A stretch of 64,000 nucleotides of DNA from Mycolicibacterium sp. J2 (GCF_026240945.1 NZ_JAPFPY010000006.1:238460-302459), one strand, 5' to 3'. Shown: positions 9,017 through 25,787, counted from the stretch's first letter. Numbers and translations: made by a program. Notes: a model not told the origin generated them from the sequence alone.

Positions 9017-9810
9017 CCCGCCGGGGCGCCGTGCCGACCGGCCCCGTCGGCGAACCGTTTGGCCCCGGCCAGTGATTCGGCGGCCACCTGTTGCAGGCTG
9101 CCGAACTCGAAATCGATGGCAGCCTGCTCGGATTCGCCCCACTGGTGCAGTGCCGAGAGCCGGTCTGCCCGCAGGCACAGCTGCGGCAGCGCGGCCAGTT
9201 GGGCGGCCAATTCTTCGGCCGCCCGCCGCGCGTCACCCGTGGGCACCACCCGATTGGCCAGGCCGATCGCCAGCGCCTCGGTGGCGTCGACCGACCGGCC
9301 GGTGAGAATCAGGTCCATGGCCCGGCTCTGCCCGATGAGACGGGGCAGCCGCACCGTGCCGCCGTCGATCAGCGGAACACCCCAGCGCCGGCAGAACACA
9401 CCGAACACGGCGTCCTCCTCGGCGATCCGCAAATCGGCCCACAACGCCAGTTCCAGCCCACCGGCCACGGCGTAACCCGCGACGGCAGCGATCACCGGCT
9501 TGGACAGCACCATCCGCGTCGGTCCCATCGGGCCGGGCCCGGTGCGGTGGGTCTGATTCATCTCCGCAGTGCCGAACGCCTTCAGATCTGCTCCGGCACA
9601 GAAGGTTCCGTTGGCGCCCCAGAGCACGGCGACGGCGGCCGAGTCGTCCTTGTCGAATTCGTCGAATGCCGCGTACAACTGGGCCGCGGTGGGACCGTCG
9701 ACCGCGTTGCGGGCCTGCGGCCGGTCGATGATCACCGTGGTGACCGCTCCGTTGCGTTCGATGCGGACCCCTCCCCCGGTCGCTTCGCTCCTGCCCGCGG
9801 AACCTGTCAT
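9013..9810 (-). CDS. echA5: Enoyl-CoA hydratase/isomerase family protein (EchA5-like)
   Basis: A 265-residue crotonase-fold enzyme expected to act on CoA thioesters. The oxyanion-hole segments CAGADLKAFG and AGYAVAGGLELAL are intact. The start at 9810 overlaps the end of the PaaX-type gene by four bases (ATGA). Residues near the N-terminus (GRSEATGGGVRIE) come from a GC-rich element also found in fadE8. The order fadE8-echA4-PaaX-echA5 matches M. tuberculosis Rv0672-Rv0675 as I remember it, which supports the symbol. The substrate is unknown. Confidence 0.85.
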   Translation of the reverse strand: MTGSAGRSEATGGGVRIERNGAVTTVIIDRPQARNAVDGPTAAQLYAAFDEFDKDDSAAVAVLWGANGTFCAGADLKAFGTAEMNQTHRTGPGPMGPTRMVLSKPVIAAVAGYAVAGGLELALWADLRIAEEDAVFGVFCRRWGVPLIDGGTVRLPRLIGQSRAMDLILTGRSVDATEALAIGLANRVVPTGDARRAAEELAAQLAALPQLCLRADRLSALHQWGESEQAAIDFEFGSLQQVAAESLAGAKRFADGAGRHGAPAG

Positions 9811-10514
9811 GTCGCCTCCACCTTGTCGCGTAGCGCCGCCAACTCGGCGGCGAATTCCTGATACGCACCGCGCAGTGCGGCACCCGGCCACTCCGCGGGC
9901 AACAACTCCACCGGCAGCACCGGATCGGTCACCAGGTGCCGGACGATGCCGGCCGCCGCCACGAATCGGCCCGGTACATCGCGGGCCGCCGCCATCGCGT
10001 CCAGCAACGCCCGACCGGTCCGCGCCCACGCCGGCAGATCCCACAGCAGTGCCGCGAGTCCGACCGCATCGTCGTCGCGAGAGCGCAGCACCCGCACCCG
10101 GTCACCGGCGGGCGCCGGCTGGGTCAGGTTGTCCGGGCGCAGCCAAAGACCTTCGCGGAGTTCACCGAACCGGCTGTGCACCAACGTGTTCCGCAGTTCT
10201 GATCGGCTGCGCGCATCGGCGCCGACAGCGGTGATGACGCACGTCAGCCAGTCCCCGTTCCAGGGCCGTACCTGCGGTGCGATGGCATCGTCCTGTCGGC
10301 GTTGCCGGACCAGCAGACGTTCCGACAGCCGGTAGCCGTCGTCGGAGCGGACCAGATCCCCCGCGCTGACCATCCGGGTCAGCGCGACCCGCAGCGTTGC
10401 CTCCCTGATGTCGAAATCCGATGTCAGCCGGATCAATTCGGCCGCCGTGGCCCAAGCCGGGTGCGCCCCGAGCAGCACGCTGAGCACCACCGATCTGGCC
10501 GTCAGGCGCAACAT
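9807..10514 (-). CDS. PaaX-family transcriptional regulator
   Basis: A 235-residue protein with an N-terminal winged helix (SVVLSVLLGAHPAWATAAEL, then REATLRVALTRMVSAGDLVR). The central and C-terminal PaaX domains contain RPWNGDWLTCVI and the terminal YQEFAAEL motif. PaaX proteins are repressors that release DNA when they bind aryl- or acyl-CoA effectors. Its place between echA4 (one base away) and echA5 (four-base overlap) suggests it controls this acyl-CoA operon. The effector is not known. Confidence 0.85.
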   Translation of the reverse strand: MLRLTARSVVLSVLLGAHPAWATAAELIRLTSDFDIREATLRVALTRMVSAGDLVRSDDGYRLSERLLVRQRRQDDAIAPQVRPWNGDWLTCVITAVGADARSRSELRNTLVHSRFGELREGLWLRPDNLTQPAPAGDRVRVLRSRDDDAVGLAALLWDLPAWARTGRALLDAMAAARDVPGRFVAAAGIVRHLVTDPVLPVELLPAEWPGAALRGAYQEFAAELAALRDKVEAT

Positions 10515-10515
10515 C

Positions 10516-11469
10516 TCACACCCCGGAGGTACGGCGACCGTAGTCCCCCAGCGGTTCGTCGCGGTGGCGCACCGCCTCCCGAAAGCCGTGCGCCGTCGCG
10601 TCGGCGACGAAGGCGTGGCCCTCGGGCGTGTGCCGGGCGATACCGTCGAACACCGTGCTGACCATCTGGCTGGTGGCCACGCCCTGCTGCAGCAGCGCGG
10701 TGTTGCAGGCCAGCTTGGCCATGATGAGCTGGTTCACCGGCATCGCGGCGATGCGCTCGACGAGACGTTCGGTGCGCTCGTCGAGGTCTTCGGGCGCGGG
10801 CGCCTCCACGGCCAGGCCCCAGTCGGCGGCCTGCGCCCCGGTGATGCAATCACCGGTGAACAGCAGCCTTTTCGCGCGCTGGTCGCCGAGCCGGTGCGCC
10901 CACAACCCGGCCGCGGGTACGCCCCACACCCGCATCGGCGGGTAGCCGATCTTGGCGTCGGCGGCCGCGATCACCTGGTCGGCGTGCAGCGCGATATCGG
11001 TGCCGCCTGCCACGCAGTAGCCGTGGATCTTCACCACCGTCGGCTTGTCCGCGCGCATCAGGCTGGCGAAGCCGCGGACGAACCGGCTCATCATCTGATA
11101 GTCGATCATCGGATCCCACGGCCGGTCGGGCAGGTGGTTGACCGCCTGGGTGCGGCCGTCGAGCACCGTGCCGTCGTAACGGCCGTCCCCGCCGGCCGAC
11201 GACGAGCCGTCGGCGTAGGCGGACAAATCGAATCCGGCGCAGAACCCCTCACCTCGCCCGGACACCAGGATGACGTGCACGGCCGGATCCAGATCGGCCC
11301 GTTCGACACACGCCGCGAGTTCCAGCGGGGTGTCGGCAACGATCGAGTTGCCCTTCTCCGGCCGGTTGAAGGTGATCCGCGCAACCCGGCCGGTGACCTC
11401 GTAGGTCATCGTTTTCAAGGGCGCCGTCGTCAAGGGCGCCGTCGTCGAGGACCCCGTCTCGGGGGTCAT
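10516..11469 (-). CDS. echA4: Crotonase / enoyl-CoA hydratase family protein (EchA4-like)
   Basis: A 317-residue crotonase superfamily enzyme, longer than the usual 260. Oxyanion-hole segments are CAGFDLSAYAD and HGYCVAGGTDIAL. An insertion after the first segment (DGSSSAGGDGRYDGTVLDG) is typical of this longer subgroup. The ATG at 11469 overlaps the fadE8 stop by four bases; an internal ATG at 11409 is an alternative. The first 20 codons contain a perfect 15-base tandem duplication giving TTAPL TTAPL, so the N-terminus is probably disordered. It is the second gene of the fadE8 operon. Confidence 0.85.
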   Translation of the reverse strand: MTPETGSSTTAPLTTAPLKTMTYEVTGRVARITFNRPEKGNSIVADTPLELAACVERADLDPAVHVILVSGRGEGFCAGFDLSAYADGSSSAGGDGRYDGTVLDGRTQAVNHLPDRPWDPMIDYQMMSRFVRGFASLMRADKPTVVKIHGYCVAGGTDIALHADQVIAAADAKIGYPPMRVWGVPAAGLWAHRLGDQRAKRLLFTGDCITGAQAADWGLAVEAPAPEDLDERTERLVERIAAMPVNQLIMAKLACNTALLQQGVATSQMVSTVFDGIARHTPEGHAFVADATAHGFREAVRHRDEPLGDYGRRTSGV

Positions 11470-13145
11470 CCTTTGACCAGGGCGCGCTCGAGGATCGGGG
11501 CCAGGTCCAGCCCGGCGGGCAGGGTGCCGAACGCCCCGCCCCATTGCCGGCCCAGCCGGGTGGCCAGGAACGCCTCGGCGACGGCCGGGTGACCGTGGCG
11601 CACCAGCAGCGCACCCTGCAGCGCCAGGCTGATGTCCTCGGCGATCTTGCGGGCCCGGTACTCGATGTTGTCGAAGTCGCCCAGCTGCGCCTTGAGCGCG
11701 CTGACGTGCGCGTCCAGCCGGGGCTCGGAGGCCGTCGCCAGTTCGTCGAACAGCACTTCGACGCATTCCGGCCGGGTTGCCATGGCGCGCAAGGTGTCCA
11801 GCGCACTGACGTTGCCCGAGCCCTCCCAGATGCCCATCAGCGGTGCCTCCCGGTACAGCCGCGGCATGCCGGACTCCTCGGCATAGCCGTTGCCGCCGAA
11901 GCACTCCATGGCCTCGGCCGCGTGCGGTGTCGCGCGTTTGCACACCCAGTACTTGCCCGCGGCCAGCCCGATCCGGCGGAGCAGGGATTCGCGTTCGTCG
12001 CCGTGCACGGCCTTGTCGGTGGCCCCGGCCATCCGCATCGCGAGCATGGTCGCGGCCTCGGCTTCGACCGCCAGATCGGCCAGCACATTACGCATCAGCG
12101 GTTGGTCGATCAGGTAGGCGCCGAACGCCTTTCGATGCTGGGCGTGATGGACGGCGCGGGTCAATCCGGTCCGCATGCTGGTGGCGCTGCCCAGCGTGCA
12201 GTCCAGCCGGGTCAGGTTGACCATCTCGATGATGGTCTTGACCCCGCGGCCCTCCTCGCCCACCAGCCAGGCGGTGGCACCGTCGTACTCGATCTCGCTG
12301 GAGGCGTTGGCGTGGTTGCCGAGCTTGTCCTTGAGCCGCTGGATGCGCATCCGGTTGCGGGTGCCGTCGGGCAGCACGCGGGGCAGGAAGAAGCAGGACA
12401 ACCCGCCCGATTCACCCCCGTCGCTTCGCTCGCCCCCGGAAGCCTGGGCCAGCACCAGGAAGATGTCCCCCATCGGCGCCGAGGTGAACCACTTGTGCCC
12501 GACCAAGGTGTAGCTGCCGTCGCCGTTCCGGGTGGCCTGGGTGGTCCCGGCGCGCACATCCGATCCGCCCTGCTTCTCGGTCATCGACATGCCTGCCGTG
12601 ATCCCGGCCTTGGTGGCCGGGATCTTGAGTTCGGGGTCATAGACCCGGCTGGTGAGCAGCGGTTCGTAGATCGCCGCGAGCTCGGGGTTGAAACGCAGCG
12701 CGGGCACGACGGCGTAGGTCATCGAGATCGGGCAGACGTGCCCCGGCTCGGGCGTCCAGGCCGACATCTTGGCCGCACGGACCACGTGGGCACCCGGCCG
12801 GTCATCAGCCCACGGTGCGGCGTGCAGGCCGTGGGTGATCGCCGCGTTCATCAGCTCGTGGTAGGCCGGGTCGTATTCGACCTCGTCGATGCGGTGGCCG
12901 TACCGGTCGTGGGTGTGCAGGATCGGCACGTTGCGATCGGCCAACTCACCCCAGCGCTGGGCCTGCCGGCTGCCCCCGAGCGCACCGACCTCGTGCACCT
13001 CGTCGATACCCCATTCGCCGCCCTCGCGGATCAGCGCCTCGGCGAGGGCGGGGAAGGTGGCGGCGTTGTAGTTCTCCAGCGGCGGGACCTGATTGGTCAC
13101 GACATGGGTGTCTGCGGACGCGAGGAGCAATGGAGCATCAGCCAT
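11466..13145 (-). CDS. fadE8: Acyl-CoA dehydrogenase, AidB-like (FadE8-like)
   Basis: A 559-residue flavoprotein of the acyl-CoA dehydrogenase superfamily. The AidB-type N-terminus shows VTNQVPPLENYN and HTHDRYGHRIDEVEYDPAYH, followed by CPISMTYAVVPAL. The central beta domain has MSMTEKQGGSDV, and the C-terminal helical domain includes the flavin-site motif ECFGGNGYAEESG. AidB of E. coli binds DNA and is linked to alkylation damage; whether this orthologue oxidises acyl-CoA or binds DNA cannot be told from sequence. The loop GGERSDGGESGG near residue 240 comes from a short element shared with echA5. It is the first gene of a four-gene operon. Confidence 0.88.
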   Translation of the reverse strand: MADAPLLLASADTHVVTNQVPPLENYNAATFPALAEALIREGGEWGIDEVHEVGALGGSRQAQRWGELADRNVPILHTHDRYGHRIDEVEYDPAYHELMNAAITHGLHAAPWADDRPGAHVVRAAKMSAWTPEPGHVCPISMTYAVVPALRFNPELAAIYEPLLTSRVYDPELKIPATKAGITAGMSMTEKQGGSDVRAGTTQATRNGDGSYTLVGHKWFTSAPMGDIFLVLAQASGGERSDGGESGGLSCFFLPRVLPDGTRNRMRIQRLKDKLGNHANASSEIEYDGATAWLVGEEGRGVKTIIEMVNLTRLDCTLGSATSMRTGLTRAVHHAQHRKAFGAYLIDQPLMRNVLADLAVEAEAATMLAMRMAGATDKAVHGDERESLLRRIGLAAGKYWVCKRATPHAAEAMECFGGNGYAEESGMPRLYREAPLMGIWEGSGNVSALDTLRAMATRPECVEVLFDELATASEPRLDAHVSALKAQLGDFDNIEYRARKIAEDISLALQGALLVRHGHPAVAEAFLATRLGRQWGGAFGTLPAGLDLAPILERALVKG

Positions 13146-13190
13146 GGTTTCACTGTTACATTTTTCCGACAGTCGCACAAGATCTGTAAT

Positions 13191-13523
13191 ATGAGCCCGG
13201 TGAAGCCGAACTCCGCCATCAGCGCCGCCGACCTGGAACTCACCCTGGAACCGGTCCCCGACAGCTCCGCGCACACCGCGGTGCACACGCTGACCGAATT
13301 CGGCGGTCTGGAGATCGGCGTCTGGGAGATGACGCCGGGAGTGATGACCGACGTGGAGGCCGACGAGGTGTTCGTCGTGCTCTCCGGTGCAGCGACGGTC
13401 GAATTCGCCGACGGCACAGCGCCGTTGACGCTCGGCCCGGGCGATGTGGCGCGCCTGGCCGCCGGTACGGAGACGGTCTGGACGGTCACCGAGGCCCTGC
13501 GGAAGGTCTACCTCGCCGGTTAG
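13191..13523 (+). CDS. Small cupin-domain protein
   Basis: A 110-residue single-domain cupin (beta-barrel). Recognisable parts are [24 protein letters not shown] and [22 protein letters not shown], as in the ureidoglycine aminohydrolase-like cupin group. The substrate is unknown. The ATG at 13191 follows the divergent fadE8 start by 45 bases, so both promoters must lie in that short gap. The gap contains TTACA and TGTAA arms 27 bases apart, too weak to call an operator. Its stop overlaps the convergent nfo gene by four bases. Confidence 0.8.
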   Translation: MSPVKPNSAISAADLELTLEPVPDSSAHTAVHTLTEFGGLEIGVWEMTPGVMTDVEADEVFVVLSGAATVEFADGTAPLTLGPGDVARLAAGTETVWTVTEALRKVYLAG

Positions 13524-14269
13524 ACGTTCTCGCGCAGGAAGGCGATATCGTCCTTGCGGCCCTCTTCGGACGTCTCGCAGATCACCGGAGCGTCGGCGGC
13601 CTTGACCACCGCGGCCAGCAGTTGCGGGTCGATCTGGCCCAGGCCGAAGTTGGCGTGCCGGTCGGCACCCGAACCCGCGGCGTCGCGCGAATCGTTGCAG
13701 TGCACCAGGTCGATGCGGCCGGTGATGGACCGGATCCGCTCCACCGCGTCGACGAGCGCCTCCCCCGCCGCCCAGGCGTGGCAGGTGTCCAGGCAGAAGC
13801 CGATTCCCTTGTCCCCGATGTGATCCCACAACCGGGCGATGGTGTCGAAGTGGCGGGCCATCGCGTGGTCGCCGCCCGCGGTGTTCTCCAGGTACACCGG
13901 CACCTCGGTGTTCAGCGCGTCGAGCGCCTTGACCCAGCGCTCGAAGCCGGCGTCGAGGTCCTTGTCGTCGGCGTGGCCGCCGTGCACGATCACGGCGGTG
14001 GCACCAATCGCCGCGGCGGCGTCGCAGGTGTCCTGCAGGATCTTGCGCGACGGGATGCGCACCTTGTTGTTGGCCGAGGCGACGTTGATCAGGTACGGCG
14101 CGTGCACATACAGCGGCACCGTCGAGGCCCGCAGCACCTCGGCGTCCTCACGCGGGGCGGGTTTCTTCCAACTCTGCGGATTGCCGAGGAAGAACTGCAC
14201 CACGTCGGCACCGTCTGCGGTGGCGGCGGCCAGGGGATCTGCGTTGTCGACATGCGAACCGATGAGCAC
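13520..14269 (-). CDS. nfo: Endonuclease IV (deoxyribonuclease IV)
   Basis: A 249-residue AP endonuclease of the TIM-barrel family that cleaves 5' to abasic sites in base excision repair. It has the N-terminal [11 protein letters not shown]. The metal-ligand motifs are [65 protein letters not shown] and the terminal PVICETSEE. Mycobacterial enzymes of this type are about 250 residues. In M. tuberculosis the orthologue (end) also lies downstream of rpoC. Confidence 0.95.
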   Translation of the reverse strand: MLIGSHVDNADPLAAATADGADVVQFFLGNPQSWKKPAPREDAEVLRASTVPLYVHAPYLINVASANNKVRIPSRKILQDTCDAAAAIGATAVIVHGGHADDKDLDAGFERWVKALDALNTEVPVYLENTAGGDHAMARHFDTIARLWDHIGDKGIGFCLDTCHAWAAGEALVDAVERIRSITGRIDLVHCNDSRDAAGSGADRHANFGLGQIDPQLLAAVVKAADAPVICETSEEGRKDDIAFLRENV

Positions 14270-14306
14270 GACGACCAGTCTAGGTGGCCCACGAACGCAG
14301 CACCTC

Positions 14307-14373
14307 CGCGCCGAGACTACGGTTTATTGCGCGAAACAGCCCGATTCCCAGCAAGAACCGTAGTGTCGGCGCG
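14307..14373. repeat. 16-bp inverted repeat in the nfo-rpoC spacer
   Basis: The arm at 14307-14322 is complementary to 14358-14373 with one mismatch, around a 35-base loop. It lies directly beyond the rpoC terminator hairpin and could act as a second transcription stop or an mRNA 3'-end structure. No T-run follows on either strand. Confidence 0.6.
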
Positions 14374-14374
14374 A

Positions 14375-14409
14375 AGAGGGCCCCCGAGACTGAGTCTCGA
14401 GGGCCCTCT
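14375..14409 (-). terminator. Hairpin terminator after rpoC
   Basis: A near-perfect 35-base hairpin: AGAGGGCCC at 14375-14383 pairs with 14401-14409, and the inner CGAGACT/AGTCTCG extends the stem to the loop. It starts 12 bases after the rpoC stop. There is no T-run, a common situation in mycobacterial terminators. Confidence 0.75.
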
Positions 14410-14421
14410 CCATGAACGCGG

Positions 14422-18399
<3,978 letters not shown>

Positions 18400-18434
18400 C
18401 TAGATAAATAATCAGCGCCGCGGCTCCGCCGCGA

Positions 18435-22318
<3,884 letters not shown>

Positions 22319-22362
22319 GCGCGCCCAAGACAGCCGTGATGAAGATCACATCTTGGGCGCGC
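22319..22362 (-). terminator. Hairpin terminator after mkl
   Basis: The twelve-base perfect stem GCGCGCCCAAGA (22319-22330) pairs with 22351-22362. The loop contains its own small hairpin GTGAT-GAAG-ATCAC. It lies 21 bases beyond the mkl stop codon. There is no T-run, so termination is inferred from position and stem strength. Confidence 0.65.
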
Positions 22363-22382
22363 CGCTACCGCTTCGCGGTGGA

Positions 22383-23471
22383 CTACTCGCTGGCGCGCGG
22401 GATCGAGGCCGTCGGGAAGTCCTCGTTCTCGGTGGCCGCCGATGCGCCGTGGTGCGTGTGCTCGTCGCTGAACTCGTGCACCTTGTACTTGTGGGTGCCC
22501 TCCAGGTCATCGAGGATCGCGGCCTGGGCAGCCTGAGGCAGGGTATGCAGGATCTCGCGCACCCGCGCCTGCCGCCGGGCCACACCTTTGCGCTCGGGCA
22601 TCCCCGGCGTCGCCGTCAACTGCGGCGGCACCCCCTCGATCTCCTCCACACCACCGTCATGCTGCCCCGCATCCAGCAACGCCTGCTCCGCAGCCGCGGT
22701 CGCCTCGTCCTTCTCCTCCGACATCCCGATCGGACCGATACGACGACCATTGAGGAACTGCTTGACCACCGGCTCCTCCGAGGTCAACAACACCTCCCGC
22801 GGCCCGAACATCACCAAATGCTTACGGAACAACATCCCGATGTTGTCCGGCACCGTCCGCGCGATATTGATGTTGTGCGTCACGATCAGCACCGTCGCAT
22901 CGATCTGAGCATTGATATCGATGAGCAACTGCGACAGATACGCCGTACGCACCGGATCCAGACCCGAATCCGGCTCATCGCACAAGATGATCTGCGGGTC
23001 CAGCACCAGCGCCCGGGCCAGGCCGGCTCGCTTGCGCATACCACCAGAGATCTCACCGGGGAACTTGTGCCCGTCATTGGGCATACCCACCAGTTCGAGC
23101 TTTTCCATCACGATCTTGCGGATCTCGGACTCACTCTTCTTGGTGTGCTCACGCAACGGAAACGCGGTGTTGTCGTAGATGTTCATCGACCCGAACAGCG
23201 CACCGTCCTGGAAGAGCACACCGAACAAGGTGCGGATCTCGTAGAGCTCCTTGGCCGAGCACTCCAAGATGTTGGTCCCGTCGATGACGATCGAACCCTT
23301 CTCCGGGCGCAACAAACCGATCAACGACTTCAAGAACACCGACTTACCGGTACCCGAAGGGCCCAGCAACACACTGACCTCACCGGCGGGAATCGACATC
23401 GTGACGTCTTCCCAGATCTTCGACGACCCGAACGACTTACTCAACCCGGTCACGTCGATTTGGACGCCCAT
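22383..23471 (-). CDS. mkl: Mce transporter ATPase MceG (Mkl)
   Basis: A 362-residue ABC ATP-binding protein that energises Mce lipid/sterol importers at the membrane. It shows Walker A GPSGTGKS (about residues 38-45), the signature EISGGMRKRAGLARAL, Walker B IILCDEPDSGLDP and the switch histidine VTHN. Beyond residue 250 is the mycobacterial C-terminal extension (about 110 residues, Glu/Ala-rich, ending in a His-containing tail), which is not part of the nucleotide-binding fold. M. tuberculosis mkl (Rv0655) lies between rplJ-rplL and rpoB as well. It appears to be a single-gene unit here. Confidence 0.95.
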   Translation of the reverse strand: MGVQIDVTGLSKSFGSSKIWEDVTMSIPAGEVSVLLGPSGTGKSVFLKSLIGLLRPEKGSIVIDGTNILECSAKELYEIRTLFGVLFQDGALFGSMNIYDNTAFPLREHTKKSESEIRKIVMEKLELVGMPNDGHKFPGEISGGMRKRAGLARALVLDPQIILCDEPDSGLDPVRTAYLSQLLIDINAQIDATVLIVTHNINIARTVPDNIGMLFRKHLVMFGPREVLLTSEEPVVKQFLNGRRIGPIGMSEEKDEATAAAEQALLDAGQHDGGVEEIEGVPPQLTATPGMPERKGVARRQARVREILHTLPQAAQAAILDDLEGTHKYKVHEFSDEHTHHGASAATENEDFPTASIPRASE

Positions 23472-23567
23472 ACGATTTCCTTCCGCCTACGGCTCACCGC
23501 GCCACCTGCCTACCCCCGCCTGTGGCTTGAGTCACTGTAGCGCACGGGGGATTTCAGCAACACAGAA

Positions 23568-23630
23568 GTCTTAGCCGACGGCGGTCTTCACCGACGGCGC
23601 TCTCGCCAACGACAGTCTTCACAAACGACG
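23568..23630. repeat. Degenerate 16-bp tandem repeat (four units)
   Basis: Four consecutive units of 15-16 bases start at 23568, 23584, 23600 and 23615. They share the pattern GTCTTnnCCGACGGCG and become less exact toward the rplL end. The array lies between the mkl start region and the rplL terminator. It carries no open frame of note. Confidence 0.65.
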
Positions 23631-23633
23631 AAA

Positions 23634-23657
23634 GGCCGGGTCGTTTCCGACCCGGCC
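23634..23657 (-). terminator. Terminator after rplL
   Basis: A perfect ten-base stem, GGCCGGGTCG with CGACCCGGCC, around a TTTC loop. On the minus strand it is followed by a T-rich tail (TTTCGTCGTTTG). It is 16 bases after the rplL stop and closes the rplJ-rplL unit. Confidence 0.85.
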
Positions 23658-23673
23658 CCTCGACGAACTGAAA

Positions 23674-24063
23674 TTACTTGACGGTGACCGTCGCGCCGGC
23701 GGCCTCGAGCTTGGCCTTGGCGTCGTCGGCGGCCTCCTTGGTGACCTTCTCCAGCAGCGGCTTGGGAGCGCCGTCGACCAGGTCCTTGGCTTCCTTCAGG
23801 CCCAGGCCGGAGACGATCTCACGGACGACCTTGATGACACCGATCTTCTTGTCGCCGGCACCCTCGAGGATGACGTCGAACTCGGACTGCTCTTCGGCGG
23901 CCTCGGCGGCGCCGCCACCGGCGGCGGGGGCGGCCGCAACGGCGACCGGAGCGGCGGCGGTGACGTCGAAGGTCTCCTCGAACACCTTCACGAACTCAGA
24001 GAGCTCGAGCAGGGTCAGTTCCTTGAAGGCGTCGATCAGTTCTTCGGTGGACAGCTTTGCCAT
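23674..24063 (-). CDS. rplL: 50S ribosomal protein L7/L12
   Basis: The stalk protein of the large subunit, present as multiple dimers that recruit translation GTPases. It has 129 residues. The N-terminal dimerisation domain begins [17 protein letters not shown]. An Ala/Pro/Gly-rich hinge lies around residues 40-58. The C-terminal domain contains [20 protein letters not shown]. It lies 33 bases downstream of rplJ, the usual L10-L12 pair. Confidence 0.99.
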   Translation of the reverse strand: MAKLSTEELIDAFKELTLLELSEFVKVFEETFDVTAAAPVAVAAAPAAGGGAAEAAEEQSEFDVILEGAGDKKIGVIKVVREIVSGLGLKEAKDLVDGAPKPLLEKVTKEAADDAKAKLEAAGATVTVK

Positions 24064-24096
24064 GGTGATTCCTTATCTCTTTGGTGGTGGTTGGTC

Positions 24097-24633
24097 TCAG
24101 GCGGCGTCGGTGTTTTCCGAGCCGGCCTTCTTGTCTTGCAGAGCTGCGGCCAGGCGGGCGACCTGGGACGCGGGCGCCACGAACAGCGCCGCGGCCTGGG
24201 ACTGCTTCGCCTTGAGCGCGCCGGCGACACGCGACAGCAGCACCTCGCGCGACTCCAGGTCGGCGATCCGCTCGACCTCGGACACGGACAGCGCCTTGCC
24301 GTCCATGTAGCCGCCCTTGATGACGAGCGCCTTGTTGTCCTTGGCGAACTTCTTGATCGCCTTCGCGGCGTCGACGGGCTCGCCGTTGATGAACGCGATG
24401 GCGGTCGGGCCGGCGAACAGATCGTCGAGACCCTCGATGCCGGCCTCCGACGCCGCACGCTTCACCAAGGTGTTCTTGGCGACGGTGTACGACGCGCCGG
24501 CGCCCAGCGACCTGCGCAGCTCGGCAAGGTTGGACACCGTCAGGCCGCGGTACTCGGTGACGACGGTGGCCGTCGCCTCCTTGAACTTCTCGGCGATGTC
24601 GGCGACCGCGGTGGCCTTGTCAGCTTTGGCCAT
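24097..24633 (-). CDS. rplJ: 50S ribosomal protein L10
   Basis: L10 anchors the L7/L12 stalk to 23S rRNA and represses its own operon by binding the mRNA leader. It has 178 residues. The RNA-binding N-terminal domain shows [17 protein letters not shown] and [12 protein letters not shown]; the C-terminal helix that binds L7/L12 is Ala-rich ([15 protein letters not shown]). A strong GAGGAGG ribosome site precedes the start. The leader at 24699-24825 carries the L10-type control structure. Confidence 0.99.
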   Translation of the reverse strand: MAKADKATAVADIAEKFKEATATVVTEYRGLTVSNLAELRRSLGAGASYTVAKNTLVKRAASEAGIEGLDDLFAGPTAIAFINGEPVDAAKAIKKFAKDNKALVIKGGYMDGKALSVSEVERIADLESREVLLSRVAGALKAKQSQAAALFVAPASQVARLAAALQDKKAGSENTDAA

Positions 24634-24698
24634 GCTTGCCTCCTCGTGATGGTTGGGACGTCCACCAACCGGTGATCACGAAGGCCGGAAATCACGAA

Positions 24699-24825
24699 CG
24701 CCCCGACACAGGACAGGTCGGGGCGCAGAAAATACTGTTACCTCGTCCTCCTGCGTGGGCCGCCGGGAAATCCCGGACCTTCAACCGATTAACTCGGTGA
24801 CCGACGGTCTTCGGTGGAACCGCAC
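24699..24825 (-). promoter_or_regulatory. L10 leader (autoregulatory mRNA structure) with attenuator hairpin
   Basis: On the minus strand the leader contains the L10-recognition pattern: a GTCCGGGA/CCCGG stem followed by GCAGGAGGACGAGGTAACA. It then forms a perfect nine-base hairpin CGCCCCGAC/GTCGGGGCG at 24699-24725. Leaders of this kind bind free L10-L12 and shut off rplJ-rplL expression. The second hairpin looks like a terminator or sequester in the off state, although the tail after it is only moderately T-rich. Boundaries are approximate. Confidence 0.75.
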
Positions 24826-24864
24826 AAGAGTAGCCGATACCCATGTGATCGGCCAAAACGACTG

Positions 24865-25767
24865 TCAGGCCCGGGCCAGCGCGGCCGCCCCGACCAGTCC
24901 TGCGTCACCGCCGAGAGCAGCGGGCACCACCTGCAGGTCCCGGATGAAGGACAGCCCGGCATAGCTGCGCAACGCCGCGCGCAGCGGATCGAACAGCAGC
25001 GCCCCCGACTTGGCCACGCCGCCACCGACGACGACGCGGTCCAGGTCGCAGGTTGCCGCCACCCCGGCGATCATCATCGCCACACCTGCCGCGCCGCGCC
25101 GGTACGCCTCGATGGCGATCGGGTCGCCGCCGGCCGCGGCCGCGGCCAGTTGTTTGGCATCGGCTTCGGGAGGTGCCGCCCAGCCGTTGGCGCGCGCCCA
25201 ACTCACCAGGTGCGGGCCGGCCGCGACGGTTTCGACGCAGCCCCGCCCGCCGCAGGTGCACGGCGTCCCGTCGGCCTCGACGACGACATGACCGACATGG
25301 CCGGCGTTGCCGGTGCGTCCGTGATACGGCACGCCGTCGAGCACCAAGCCCCCGCCGATACCGGTCGAGACCACCATGCCCAGCAGGAAGGACGCCCCCG
25401 CCCCGGCCCCGCGCCACCGCTCACCGAGCGCCATGCACAGCCCGTCACCACCGAGGCGCACCGGGCCACCGGTGAGCCGGCGGGTCCGTTCGACGATCGG
25501 AAACCGTTGCCAGGCAGGGATATTGATCGGGCTGACGGTGCCTTCGGCCAGGTCGACGGGGCCGGCCGAGCTGATACCGGTGGCAGGCACGGTGCCATCG
25601 GCCCGGCGCAGCGCCTGCTGAATCAGGTCGGCGGCGGTGGCCCACACCGCATCGGCATCGCCGGCCGGGGTGGGCCGCTGGTCCCGGTGGGTGAGGCTGC
25701 CGTCGCCGTCGACGAGGCCGACGGCGATCTTGGTGCCGCCGACGTCGACGGCCAAGGTGAGAGTCAT
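24865..25767 (-). CDS. ROK family sugar kinase
   Basis: A 300-residue kinase of the ROK family, expected to phosphorylate a hexose with ATP in the cytoplasm. The phosphate motif AVDVGGTKIAVGLVD opens the protein. The middle has the ROK signature with GIGGGLVLDG and GNAGHVGH. The structural zinc motif CTCGGRGCVET is intact. It lies 20 bases after the small gene at 25788, in a run starting with a WYL regulator and an alpha-mannosidase, so mannose or glucose released from glycans is a plausible substrate. This is the position of Rv0650 in M. tuberculosis. Confidence 0.9.
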   Translation of the reverse strand: MTLTLAVDVGGTKIAVGLVDGDGSLTHRDQRPTPAGDADAVWATAADLIQQALRRADGTVPATGISSAGPVDLAEGTVSPINIPAWQRFPIVERTRRLTGGPVRLGGDGLCMALGERWRGAGAGASFLLGMVVSTGIGGGLVLDGVPYHGRTGNAGHVGHVVVEADGTPCTCGGRGCVETVAAGPHLVSWARANGWAAPPEADAKQLAAAAAGGDPIAIEAYRRGAAGVAMMIAGVAATCDLDRVVVGGGVAKSGALLFDPLRAALRSYAGLSFIRDLQVVPAALGGDAGLVGAAALARA

Positions 25768-25787
25768 GGGCTGCCCATATCTGTCAG

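Noticed and set aside
13146..13190. Operator between fadE8 and the cupin gene
   Set aside because: The TTACA/TGTAA arms are only five bases long and 27 bases apart, which is expected by chance.
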